From Candidatus Rokuibacteriota bacterium (lineage in GTDB: Bacteria > Methylomirabilota > Methylomirabilia > Rokubacteriales > CSP1-6), in contig QHSP01000038.1 in assembly GCA_003220495.1 (NCBI GenBank), forward strand, positions 1 through 64,000: a DNA stretch of 64,000 bases. Direction: 5' to 3'. Position numbers and translations under genes: made by a program. The notes beneath the pieces were generated by a model. It was not told where the DNA came from. It was given only the letters and a program-made list of their open reading frames with translations, and made no database searches. The number at the start of each line of letters is the position of its first letter. Position 1 is the first letter of the stretch. Shown here piece after piece: positions 24,428 to 32,344 of the stretch.

Positions 24428-25452
24428 TCAAGCGGCTGGCGCTGTCGGTGCCGCTCGACGGCTTCCCGCTGGCTGAGCACGCGGCGATCGCGCGCGAGGC
24501 CGAGCGGCTGGGCTACGTCGACGCGTGGTCGCTCGAGGCCGACGGCATCGATTGCTTCGCGCCGCTCGCGGTCGTCGGGGCGGCGACCTCGATGCGTCTC
24601 GGGACGGCGATCGCCAACGTGTTCACGCGGGGTCCGGCGACTCTGGCGATGTGCGCGGCCGGCATCGCCGAGGTGGCGCCGGGCCGCTTCTGTCTCGGTA
24701 TCGGCTCGGGCTCGCAGCCGATCGTCGAGTCGTGGAACGGCGGTGTCTTCAGCCGGCCGGCCACCCGCGTGCGCGAGACGGCGCAGTTCCTGCGGCGCGC
24801 GCTCGGCGGAGAGCGCGTCGTCTTCCGGGGCAAGACCTTCTCCGTGGACGGCTTCCGTCTGAGCCGGCCGCCCGAGCACCCGATCCCGATTTACGTCGCG
24901 GCCCTACGGCCGGGGATGCTTCGCGTCGCCGGTGAGGTGGGCGATGGCGTGATCGTCAACTGGCTGTCGGCGGACGACGTGCCGAAGTCGATCGCCGTGT
25001 GTCGCGAGGCCGCCGGCAAGGCCGGCCGCGATCCCGCCGCGCTCGAGATCACGGCGCGTCTCTTGATCAACGTCGATCCGCCGAGCCCGCAATCGGAGCT
25101 GGCGGTGCGCCGGCACCTCACCGCGTACCTCAACGTCCCGGTCTATCGAGCGTTCCAGGAGTGGCTGGGGCGCGGCGAGGCGCTCGGACCGATGTGGAAC
25201 GCGTGGCAGAGCGGCGATCGCAAGGCCGCGGTGACCGCGGTGCCCGAGAAGGTCATGAACGACCTGATCATCCGGGGCACGATGGATACGATCCGCGCCC
25301 ACGTCCAGCGCTATCTGGACGCCGGTGTCGACACCGCGTTTCTCGCCCTCTCGACGCTCGAGCAGGATCCGGCGCGCCGGCGCGCGATCCAGCTCGACGC
25401 GCTCCGCGCGCTCGCCCCCGCTACGCGGCCGGCTCCGACCCGACCACGCTGA
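24424..25452 (+). CDS. LLM-class flavin/F420-dependent oxidoreductase
   Basis: A 342-residue luciferase-like monooxygenase fold. REAERLGYVDAWSLEADGID, RLGTAIANVFTRGPATLAM, GRFCLGIGSGSQPIVESWNG and PIPIYVAALRPGMLRVAGEV are the usual strands and cofactor contacts. The family uses F420 or FMN; which one cannot be decided here. ATG at 24424 overlaps the LarA-like stop, so the two are co-translated. The final 32 bases overlap the convergent thiolase gene. Confidence 0.85.
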   Translation: MIKRLALSVPLDGFPLAEHAAIAREAERLGYVDAWSLEADGIDCFAPLAVVGAATSMRLGTAIANVFTRGPATLAMCAAGIAEVAPGRFCLGIGSGSQPIVESWNGGVFSRPATRVRETAQFLRRALGGERVVFRGKTFSVDGFRLSRPPEHPIPIYVAALRPGMLRVAGEVGDGVIVNWLSADDVPKSIAVCREAAGKAGRDPAALEITARLLINVDPPSPQSELAVRRHLTAYLNVPVYRAFQEWLGRGEALGPMWNAWQSGDRKAAVTAVPEKVMNDLIIRGTMDTIRAHVQRYLDAGVDTAFLALSTLEQDPARRRAIQLDALRALAPATRPAPTRPR

Positions 25453-26620
25453 CGAACGAGACGCACTCGCCGGGCGCGCCGCCGAGGTTGTGGGTGAGGG
25501 CGAGCTTGCGGCCGCGCGCCACCGAGGCGATCTGCCGCTTGCCGGCCTCGCCGCGCAGCTGCAGCCACGCCTCGAACAGCATGCGCAGGCCCGAGGCGCC
25601 GATCGGATGGCCGAAGGACTTCAGGCCGCCGTCGGGGTTCACGGCCAGCTCGCCGTCGAGATCGAACGTGCCGGCGAGCACTTCTTTCCACGCGGTGCCG
25701 CGCGCGGCGAACGCGAGGTCTTCCATCAGCACGAGCTCGGTCGGCGTGAAGCAGTCGTGGACCTCGGCCATCGCGAGCTCCTGGCGCGGGTCCTTGATCC
25801 CGGCCTGGGCGTACGCGTCGACGGCGGACGCCACCACTTCCGGGAACGTCGTGTAGTCGTAGTCGGGATCCAGGGGCCCGGCCGCGGGGCCCGCGACGAA
25901 CGAGAGCGCCTTCACGTAGAGGGGCTTGTCGGTGTAGCGGTGCGCGTCTTCCGCGCGGACGATGATGGCGGCCGCGGAGCCGTCGCTGACCCCCGAGCAG
26001 TCGAAGATGCCGAGCGGCCCGGCGACGAGCGGCGAGCAGGCGATCGTCTCCTTCGGGACTTCCTTCCGGAACTGCGCGCGCGGGTTCAAGGCGCCGTTTT
26101 TGTGGTTCTTCCAGGCGATCCGCGTCATCACGTCCTTCAGAGCCGCGTCCTCGACGCCGTACTTCTTGCCGTAGGCCGGCGCGAGCAGGCTGAACGTGGC
26201 GGGCGCGGTGAGCCCGGCCCGGGTGCCGTCGCCAGGCACCGGCTGGCTCGGCAGGCCCGAGATGCCGGAGTCCTTCAGCTTCTCGACGCCGACGGCCATC
26301 GCGATGTCGTAGGCGCCCGACGCGACCGCGTAGCAGGCGTTGCGGAAGGCCTCGGAACCCGTGGCGCAGTAGTTCTCGAGCCGGCTCACCGGTTTGTAGT
26401 CGATCTTGAGCGGGCGCGAGAGCGTGAGACCGGACTGGCCCGAATAGAGCGTGCCGAGCCAGAACGCGTCTACGTCCGAGAGCGCGATCCCCGCCGACGC
26501 GAGCGCGTCCTTCGTGGAATCGACCAGCAGATCGTTGACGCCCTTGTCCCAGTGCTCGCCGAACGGCGTGCACCCCATGCCGACGATCGCCACCCGGTCG
26601 CGGATCCCGTTGCTCGCCAT
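25421..26620 (-). CDS. Thiolase family protein (acetyl-CoA acetyltransferase / SCP2 type)
   Basis: A 399-residue thiolase-fold protein with ATG at 26618-26620 and GGAGG eleven bases upstream. RLENYCATGSEAFRNA holds the nucleophile Cys; AEVHDCFTPTELVL and GGLKSFGHPIGASG provide the second catalytic Cys/His region. The SCP2-like set often works with DUF35 zinc-ribbon/OB-fold partners in CoA-linked carbon-carbon bond cleavage or formation; such a DUF35 module occurs at 28617-30014, two genes away. Substrate unknown. Confidence 0.88.
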   Translation of the reverse strand: MASNGIRDRVAIVGMGCTPFGEHWDKGVNDLLVDSTKDALASAGIALSDVDAFWLGTLYSGQSGLTLSRPLKIDYKPVSRLENYCATGSEAFRNACYAVASGAYDIAMAVGVEKLKDSGISGLPSQPVPGDGTRAGLTAPATFSLLAPAYGKKYGVEDAALKDVMTRIAWKNHKNGALNPRAQFRKEVPKETIACSPLVAGPLGIFDCSGVSDGSAAAIIVRAEDAHRYTDKPLYVKALSFVAGPAAGPLDPDYDYTTFPEVVASAVDAYAQAGIKDPRQELAMAEVHDCFTPTELVLMEDLAFAARGTAWKEVLAGTFDLDGELAVNPDGGLKSFGHPIGASGLRMLFEAWLQLRGEAGKRQIASVARGRKLALTHNLGGAPGECVSFVSVVGSEPAA

Positions 26621-26665
26621 CGCCCTGACCTCCTCCGTCGCCGATCGATGACTTCGCGGAAATCA

Positions 26666-26671
26666 ATTCTA
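26666..26671 (-). promoter_or_regulatory. -10 box of the thiolase promoter
   Basis: TAGAAT on the minus strand, in GATAGAATTGATTT. It lies 45 bases from the ATG, so this promoter makes a normal leader with a GGAGG site, a contrast to the leaderless divergent gene. Confidence 0.4.
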
Positions 26672-26695
26672 TCAGGGCGCTCGCGGACGCGCAGG

Positions 26696-26701
26696 TATGC
26701 T
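26696..26701 (+). promoter_or_regulatory. -10 box of a predicted leaderless promoter (SLC13 gene)
   Basis: TATGCT ends 7 bases (TTGGGCC) before the ATG at 26709, with no Shine-Dalgarno. Confidence 0.5.
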
Positions 26702-26708
26702 TTGGGCC

Positions 26709-27941
26709 ATGGCCGTGAGCGAGTGGAGCCGGGCGATCGCGGTCGCGGCCTTCGCCGCCTCCTACGTCGGGCTCGCGCTCGGTCGCGTGCCCGGCTTCCG
26801 GATCGACCGCACCGGCGTCGCGATCATCGGCGCGGCCGTGATGGTCGCGTCCGGCGCGGTGCCGTGGGCCGACGCCGTCGCCTCGGTCGACGCGCCGACC
26901 CTCGTATTGCTCTTCGGGATGATGATCGTCACCGCGTATCTGCGCCTCTCGGGCTTCTTCCGGCTCGTGATGACGTGGGCGCTGCGCCGGGCCCGGACGC
27001 CGCGGATGCTGCTCGGCACGGTCGTCGTCGCGTCCGGCGTGCTCTCCGCGTTCTTCGTCAACGACGTCGTGTGCCTCGTCCTGGCGCCCGTGGTGCTCGA
27101 GGCCACCCGCCAGCTCGCGCTGCCGCCGGTTCCGTACCTGATCGCGCTCGTCACGGCGGCGAACGTGGGGAGTGTGGCGACCCTGACCGGCAATCCGCAG
27201 AACATGCTCGTCGGGAGCTTCTCGGGGATCAGCTACCGGGCCTTCCTCGCCCGCGAGGCGCCGATCGCCATCGTCGGCCTCGTCTGCGTGTTCGCGGCCA
27301 TCGCTCTCGTGTACCGGCGGCAGCTGCCCAACGCCCCGCTGGAGATCACGCCCGACACGCGGCTGGCCGTGCACTATCCGCTCATGTTCAAGACGATCAA
27401 CGCCACCCTGGTGATGCTGATCGCGTTCCTGGCCGGCGTGCCGATCGCGATCGTCGCGATCGCGGGAGCGGCGTGGACGCTCTTCACGCGGCGGGTGAAC
27501 CCGGAGAAGGTTTACCGCGAGGTCAACTGGGGGCTGCTCGTCCTCTTCGCGGGCCTCTTCGTCGTGACGGCGGGGCTCGAGCACACCGGGCTCGTCGACG
27601 TCCTCCTGCGCTGGGCGGCCGCGGCGAATCTCCAGAGCCCGGCCGTGCTCACGATCGTCACCGCGGCGCTCTCGAACCTCGTCTCCAACGTGCCGGCGGT
27701 CCTCCTGTTCAAGCCGCTCGTGGCTTCGTTCGGCGAGCCACGCCGAGCCTGGCTGGTGCTGGCCATGGCATCGACGCTTGCCGGGAACCTGACAATTCTA
27801 GGGAGTGTCGCGAACCTGATCGTCGTCGAGGCCGCGCGGGCGGCCCGTGTCGAGATCGGATTCGTCGAGTACTGCAAGGTGGGCGTCCCGGTGACCGTGG
27901 TGACGCTGTTCCTCGGCTGGCTCATGCTTGCGTGGTTCTAG
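26709..27941 (+). CDS. SLC13/ArsB-type anion or ion transporter
   Basis: A 410-residue polytopic membrane protein with about ten to eleven hydrophobic segments. The repeated motifs FFVNDVVCLVLAPVVLEATR, NVGSVATLTGNPQNMLVG and LVSNVPAVLLFKPLV are typical of the ion-transporter superfamily containing ArsB, CitM, NhaD and SLC13 members. The substrate (arsenite, dicarboxylate, Na+/H+) cannot be settled; no ars genes are adjacent. Confidence 0.85.
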   Translation: MAVSEWSRAIAVAAFAASYVGLALGRVPGFRIDRTGVAIIGAAVMVASGAVPWADAVASVDAPTLVLLFGMMIVTAYLRLSGFFRLVMTWALRRARTPRMLLGTVVVASGVLSAFFVNDVVCLVLAPVVLEATRQLALPPVPYLIALVTAANVGSVATLTGNPQNMLVGSFSGISYRAFLAREAPIAIVGLVCVFAAIALVYRRQLPNAPLEITPDTRLAVHYPLMFKTINATLVMLIAFLAGVPIAIVAIAGAAWTLFTRRVNPEKVYREVNWGLLVLFAGLFVVTAGLEHTGLVDVLLRWAAAANLQSPAVLTIVTAALSNLVSNVPAVLLFKPLVASFGEPRRAWLVLAMASTLAGNLTILGSVANLIVVEAARAARVEIGFVEYCKVGVPVTVVTLFLGWLMLAWF

Positions 27942-27967
27942 TTGTGATGTCCCTGAACGGCTTCTCG

Positions 27968-28465
27968 TTACATCTGCACCCGCCACTTCGACGTGGCGAT
28001 GAAGCGGATGTTCTCGGAGGTTATCGGAACGGCCATGCTGTCGTAGAAGAGCGAGATGACGCCACGGGCTCCGTCGAACTCGACGCCAGCGGCACGCAGG
28101 ACCCGGTACGCCTCGGAGCCTTCGCAGGCCAGCAGCCCGAGCAGCAGATTCTCGGTCCCAACCACGTGGGGGTGAAGCGGCGATTCGAGGGCTGCTTGGA
28201 GCACGGCCCTCAGTTGGGGAGAGAAATCTGGTTCGGAGCGCCTTGACGAGCCCGGCGCTTCCCTCAGGAGCCCCTCGACCGCGGCCCGAAGCGCCTCGGG
28301 CTGAACGTGAAGCCGCTCGAGCACTTTGACGGCCATGCCATCGCCGTCGCGCAAGATGCCCATGAGCAGATGCGCGGGGCCGACGCTCTCGTGCCCACGG
28401 TTTCGGGCCTCCTCGGTCGCCAGGACGACAACCCGTCGTGCCCGGCTCGTGAATCGCTCCAGCAT
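27968..28465 (-). CDS. Stand-alone Clp N-terminal (Clp-N) domain protein
   Basis: A 165-residue protein; I use the ATG at 28463-28465, which follows GGAGG and opens with MLERFTSRARRVVVLATEEAR, the classic ClpA/ClpC N-domain start. Two Clp-N repeats can be read (RNRGHESVGPAHLLMGILRDGDG; HPHVVGTENLLLGLLACEGS). There is no AAA+ domain, so it may act as an adaptor or modulator of a Clp chaperone rather than an unfoldase. Single Clp-N genes are common in GC-rich bacteria. Confidence 0.8.
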   Translation of the reverse strand: MLERFTSRARRVVVLATEEARNRGHESVGPAHLLMGILRDGDGMAVKVLERLHVQPEALRAAVEGLLREAPGSSRRSEPDFSPQLRAVLQAALESPLHPHVVGTENLLLGLLACEGSEAYRVLRAAGVEFDGARGVISLFYDSMAVPITSENIRFIATSKWRVQM

Positions 28466-28616
28466 GACGACCTCCGAGGGCCAGCAATCGCCCACTGGCC
28501 CGGTCGGCACGGATTGTACAGCCCGGCAGACAGGAATGCGAGACAGGAGCGGCTCGGACGCCAAACCGATCACCCCATTCGTTCGCCGATGTGATGGAGC
28601 ACCGATTACGACGTGA

Positions 28617-30014
28617 TCAGCGGAGCGGTCGGGCCTTCCAGAAGTAGTTGTGGACTCCGCCGGCCGTGAAGAGCCGGCGGAACGTCATCTCGACCCGGTC
28701 GCCGATCTTGACGGCCGCCGGGTCGACGTCGGTCAGCTCGCACTGGAACCGGCCGCCGCCCTCGAAGTCGATGACCGCCGCGACCACGGGCGGCGAGAGC
28801 GAGTACGCGAGCCGGTCCACCGTGAACGTCGCGATCGTGGCCGGAACGTCGGCGAGCCGCTCGGGAGCCATCCGATCCACGGCGTGGCACTTCACGCACA
28901 CGCGCTGCGGCGGGGCATGCCGGGCGCCGCAGGCCTGGCAGCGACTGCCGGTGAAGGCAAACTTCCACGACTCGGCGCGGAACGACGGGGCCGCCGCCGG
29001 GCGCTCGGGATCCGGCCGACGCGGCGGCTCGCGCGGCAGAAAGCCGCGCCATGTCAGAAACGTCGCGTAGGTGAGACGGCCGCCCGAGGCGAGGCGCGCG
29101 GCCACCGGCGGCGCCGGCCGCTGCGCGGCGATCGCCGCCGTCGTCCGGAAGATCGTGACGTCACAGCCGTCGGCCAGCGAGACCACCGCGATCAGCTCGT
29201 CCGGTTTTGCGCGGTCGAGCGCGTCGGCCAGCATGAGGCCCGCGTGCGCCGTCCCGGTATTGCCGATGCTCGCGGCGAAATCGTCGGCCAGGGCTCCCTT
29301 GGCGGCGCCGACCGACGAGGCGACACGACGGCTGGCGCGCGCGTGCGGCCCGGTGACGATCCAGCGGGTGACGGCCGGGGCGGTGAGGCCGGCCTGCTTG
29401 AGGGCGTCGGCCACGGCGGCCTCGCCGAGCGGGACGTACGCGTGCTCACCGAAGCGCTCCTCCCACTGGCGCGAGACCGCGTCACCGGGGAGGCGCCAGC
29501 GCTCGAGGAACTCGGCCGTGGCCGAGGCCCGCGCCACCGGCTCGGCGAGCGCCGAGCGCGAATCCGCGACGAGAAACGCCACGGCACCATCGCCGCCGTC
29601 GCGCTCGTCGCCGCCGCCGGGAAGACCAGTGCGGATGTCGGCGAGCGCGGCAAGCGTCGGCCGGCCCGCGTCGATCGCCGCCCACAGGGCGCCGGCGCCC
29701 GAGCGCACCGAGCCCAGCATGTCGAAGGCGGGGGCCTGCGCGTCCAGCGCGAGCGCCGCGTGGATGGCGCTGGCGTTGGTCTTGTCGAGGTAGGCGGGCG
29801 TGGCCGTGGCGAAGTAGACGGCGCCGGGCCGGACGTCTGGAGCGGCGCGCATCGCCGCGCGCGCGGCTTCGACGGCCATCGAGGTGCTGTCCTCGTCGTA
29901 GGAAGCCACGGATCGCGTGCCGGCGCCGGCGGAGGCGCCGAGCGACTCGCCGATCGCCTTGCGCTCGAGGCGGAAGTAAGGCAGGTAGGCGCCGTACGCG
30001 ACGATCCCGTTCAC
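28617..30014 (-). CDS. HMG-CoA synthase-like protein fused to a DUF35 zinc-ribbon/OB domain
   Basis: 465 residues from GTG 30014. Residues 1 to about 320 are a thiolase-fold HMG-CoA-synthase/KAS III-like part (GIVAYGAYLPYFRLERKAIG; DEDSTSMAVEAARAAM; IGNTGTAHAGLMLADAL). The position of the catalytic Cys appears to read DMLGSVRSGAGALWAA, with Ser rather than Cys. The C-terminal part has a rubredoxin-like zinc ribbon (CQACGARHAPPQRVCVKC) and an OB-fold, the DUF35 module that channels acyl groups to thiolases in archaea. TAGAAT at 30024-30029 ends 9 bases before the start. Confidence 0.8.
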   Translation of the reverse strand: MNGIVAYGAYLPYFRLERKAIGESLGASAGAGTRSVASYDEDSTSMAVEAARAAMRAAPDVRPGAVYFATATPAYLDKTNASAIHAALALDAQAPAFDMLGSVRSGAGALWAAIDAGRPTLAALADIRTGLPGGGDERDGGDGAVAFLVADSRSALAEPVARASATAEFLERWRLPGDAVSRQWEERFGEHAYVPLGEAAVADALKQAGLTAPAVTRWIVTGPHARASRRVASSVGAAKGALADDFAASIGNTGTAHAGLMLADALDRAKPDELIAVVSLADGCDVTIFRTTAAIAAQRPAPPVAARLASGGRLTYATFLTWRGFLPREPPRRPDPERPAAAPSFRAESWKFAFTGSRCQACGARHAPPQRVCVKCHAVDRMAPERLADVPATIATFTVDRLAYSLSPPVVAAVIDFEGGGRFQCELTDVDPAAVKIGDRVEMTFRRLFTAGGVHNYFWKARPLR

Positions 30015-30066
30015 AGAGGGACGATTCTACCCGAGATCGGCCCGGTCGGCCGCCCTCGGCCGGATC

Positions 30067-30759
30067 TTAACGTCGCGCGGCGGCCTTGCGGACGGCGACG
30101 ACGGCCGTCGCCTCGAGCGGCTCGAGCGCGGCGAGCCGGTCCTCGAGGTCGGGCTCGCGCGCCAGGATGCGCTGCTCGATGAACGGAGACGCCGGGGGAT
30201 TTGCGGCCGCGGCCGCGCGCAGCGCTCCGGCGAGCGCTTGCCGCGGAGCGAGGTGGCCCATGTCGCGCAAGATCTCGATCGTGCGCTGATCGGCGGCGAG
30301 CTCCTGCTCGCGGGAGTAGGCCCGGATGACGAGCGGGTTCACCACGAAATCGGCCAGACCGCCGCCGGGCACGAAGAGGCCCAGCATCGCGAACCCGGCA
30401 GTGATCGCCAGCGACAACGTGCGCCGCTTGCCGCTGTGTCCGAGGACCTCGTGCGCCACCTTCTGGGCGACGAGCGCGTCGACGTGGCGCTGGGGCAGCC
30501 GGGCCAGACCGTCGGAGAAATAGAACGTCGCGTCGGCGGCGGCGAACGACGTGACCATCGGCGTCTCGATCAGCGCGAACGAGTAACGATCGGGATCGTC
30601 ACCGACGGCCTGGGCGGCGCGGAAGAGTGTCTGGGAGATTTTGGCGGCCCCCGGATCGCGCGCCGCCGGGTAGTAGGCAAGGTCGGGATGCGAGGGCGAG
30701 ATCAGCGCGCATCCGGTCGCGAAAGTCAGCAGCGCCACCAGGGCGAGCGGGCGAAACAT
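30067..30759 (-). CDS. M48-like metallopeptidase lipoprotein with altered zinc motif
   Basis: A 230-residue lipoprotein (lipobox TFATGC, Cys17). The region TFYFSDGLARLP, QKVAHEVLGHSGKRR and YSREQELAADQRTIEIL follows the M48 plan: first zinc helix, membrane-like hairpin, then ExxxD. The first motif reads H103-E-V-L-G-H108, one residue longer than HExxH, so zinc coordination may be altered. A TAGGAT box on the minus strand (30769-30774) lies 9 bases from the ATG. The 256 bases to the next gene (30760-31015) show no gene. Confidence 0.7.
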   Translation of the reverse strand: MFRPLALVALLTFATGCALISPSHPDLAYYPAARDPGAAKISQTLFRAAQAVGDDPDRYSFALIETPMVTSFAAADATFYFSDGLARLPQRHVDALVAQKVAHEVLGHSGKRRTLSLAITAGFAMLGLFVPGGGLADFVVNPLVIRAYSREQELAADQRTIEILRDMGHLAPRQALAGALRAAAAANPPASPFIEQRILAREPDLEDRLAALEPLEATAVVAVRKAAARR

Positions 30760-31015
30760 GGCCGGTCCATCCTATGGAGGCACCGGCGAGAATCGGGCGG
30801 AAATAACGTTGCGGTTGGCGCAGCGCCTACACCTTGGGGCGCACCCCGCGAGGGACCACTAACGCAGGGCGCGCCCCGTATCGATGAGCCGCGCGTCCGT
30901 CATGGCCCGCCGGCGCCGGCATATACGGCCGGTCCCAACCCGACACATCCTGCCCTCCGGTTCCGGCCGCTTGGGTGCTTCGCGATCGACAGATGAGACG
31001 AAGGTGGCGTACCGA

Positions 31016-31648
31016 TTATTTGACGGGTCGGAGCAGCGGGCGCAGATACGGCCACAGGTGGTCGGCGATCACTTGCTGGCCGTCGGCGGTCGGATGAATC
31101 CCGTCGGCCTGGTTGAGGCGGGGGCTGCCGGCAACGCCGTCCAGGAGAAAGGGCATCAGGGCGACCTTGGCTCGCCGTGCGACTGCCGGAAATACTGCCT
31201 CGAACTCCTTCGTGTATTCGCCTCCGTAGTTCGGGGGCAGGCGCATCCCCGCCAACAGCACGCGGGCGCCGGCGGCCTGCAGGCGGCTGACGATCTCCTC
31301 GAGATTGGCCTGCGTCGCCTGCGGGCTCTGCCCGCGCAGGCCGTCGTTGGCGCCGAGCGCGACGATGACGACCTCCGGCCTCGCGCGCAGCACCCAGTCG
31401 ACCCGTCTGAGCCCGCCGGCCGTGGTATCGCCGCTCACGCCCGCGTTGACCACGCGGTAGGCGTAGCCCTCGGTCCGCAGGCGCGCCTCGAGGCGCGCCG
31501 GGAACGCCTCGTCGGCGGCGACGCCGAACCCGGCGGTGAGGCTGTCGCCGAGCGCGACCAGGACGCCGTCGCCGCTCGCCGCGTCGGGCGCGAAGCTCAG
31601 CGCGGTGACACACAACAGCACGAGCGCGCCGACGCGAAGTTGCCTCAC
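31016..31648 (-). CDS. tesA: SGNH/GDSL esterase, TesA-like
   Basis: A 210-residue exported esterase/lysophospholipase. GTG at 31646-31648 gives a short signal peptide (residues 1 to about 25). Block I is VALGDSLTAGFG (Ser36), the Gly block is VSGDTTAGG, the Asn block is GANDGLRG, and the late block DGIHPTADG supplies Asp182/His185. The divergent ybbA-ybbP pair is the arrangement known from Escherichia coli and many others, which supports the name. Confidence 0.88.
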   Translation of the reverse strand: MRQLRVGALVLLCVTALSFAPDAASGDGVLVALGDSLTAGFGVAADEAFPARLEARLRTEGYAYRVVNAGVSGDTTAGGLRRVDWVLRARPEVVIVALGANDGLRGQSPQATQANLEEIVSRLQAAGARVLLAGMRLPPNYGGEYTKEFEAVFPAVARRAKVALMPFLLDGVAGSPRLNQADGIHPTADGQQVIADHLWPYLRPLLRPVK

Positions 31649-31654
31649 AGGGCC

Positions 31655-31664
31655 AGTGTAGTAT
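31655..31664. promoter_or_regulatory. Overlapping back-to-back -10 boxes of tesA and ybbA
   Basis: Minus-strand TACACT (31655-31660) ends 6 bases before the tesA GTG; plus-strand TAGTAT (31659-31664) ends 11 bases before the ybbA ATG. They share two base pairs, so polymerase cannot occupy both at once. Confidence 0.5.
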
Positions 31665-31675
31665 GAGGTTCGGAG

Positions 31676-32344
31676 ATGATTCGGATTCGCGACGTCGTCA
31701 TGCGCCTGCCGAGCGGCGGACGACCGCTCACGATTCTCGACGGCGTCACGCTCGACGTCGCCCCGGGCGAGGTCTGTGCGATCACCGGCCCCTCCGGCAG
31801 CGGGAAATCCACGTTGCTCGGGCTCATCGCTGGTCTCGATCGCCCGAGCGCGGGCTCGATCACCGTCGCGGGTGTCGAGATCACCGGTCTCGACGAGGAC
31901 GCCCTCGCGCGATTCCGCCGTGACACGCTCGGCTACGTCTTTCAGTCCTATCATCTGATCCCGACCTTGACGGCGGCGGAAAACGTCGCCGTCCCGCTCG
32001 AGATCGTGGGCGCCCCGGACGCGCCCGCCCGTGCGCGCGCCCTGCTCGGCGACGTCGGGCTCGGCGGCCGGGCGCACCACTATCCCGTCCAGCTCTCGGG
32101 CGGCGAGCAGCAGCGCGTCGCGCTCGCCCGCGCGGTCGCGCTCGATCCCGGGCTGCTCCTGGCCGACGAGCCGACCGGCAACCTCGACTCCGCCACCGGC
32201 GTGCAGATCATCGAGCTCCTGCTGGCGCTGAACCAGAGGCGCGGATCCACCCTCGTGCTGGTGACGCACGACGAGGCGCTCGCGGGCCGCGCCGACCGCG
32301 TCGTGCGACTGCACGACGGCCGGATCCTCAACGGCGCCTCGTGA
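31676..32344 (+). CDS. ybbA: ABC transporter ATP-binding protein YbbA
   Basis: A 222-residue ATPase of the LolD/MacB type. Walker A GPSGSGKST, Q-loop in FQSYHLIPTLT, signature LSGGEQQRVALARA, Walker B LLADEPTGNLDS and the H-loop VTHDE are all intact. It pairs with the FtsX-type permease that follows with GTGA overlap. YbbA-YbbP complexes are thought to act mechanically on lipids or esters in the envelope, and their gene usually neighbours tesA. GGAG lies just before the ATG. Confidence 0.92.
   Translation: MIRIRDVVMRLPSGGRPLTILDGVTLDVAPGEVCAITGPSGSGKSTLLGLIAGLDRPSAGSITVAGVEITGLDEDALARFRRDTLGYVFQSYHLIPTLTAAENVAVPLEIVGAPDAPARARALLGDVGLGGRAHHYPVQLSGGEQQRVALARAVALDPGLLLADEPTGNLDSATGVQIIELLLALNQRRGSTLVLVTHDEALAGRADRVVRLHDGRILNGAS

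Noticed and set aside
25311-28246. Very long overlapping frames on both strands across the thiolase and SLC13 region
   Set aside because: They are shadows; composition is Arg/Ala/Pro-rich with no domain, and the real genes on each strand are well supported.
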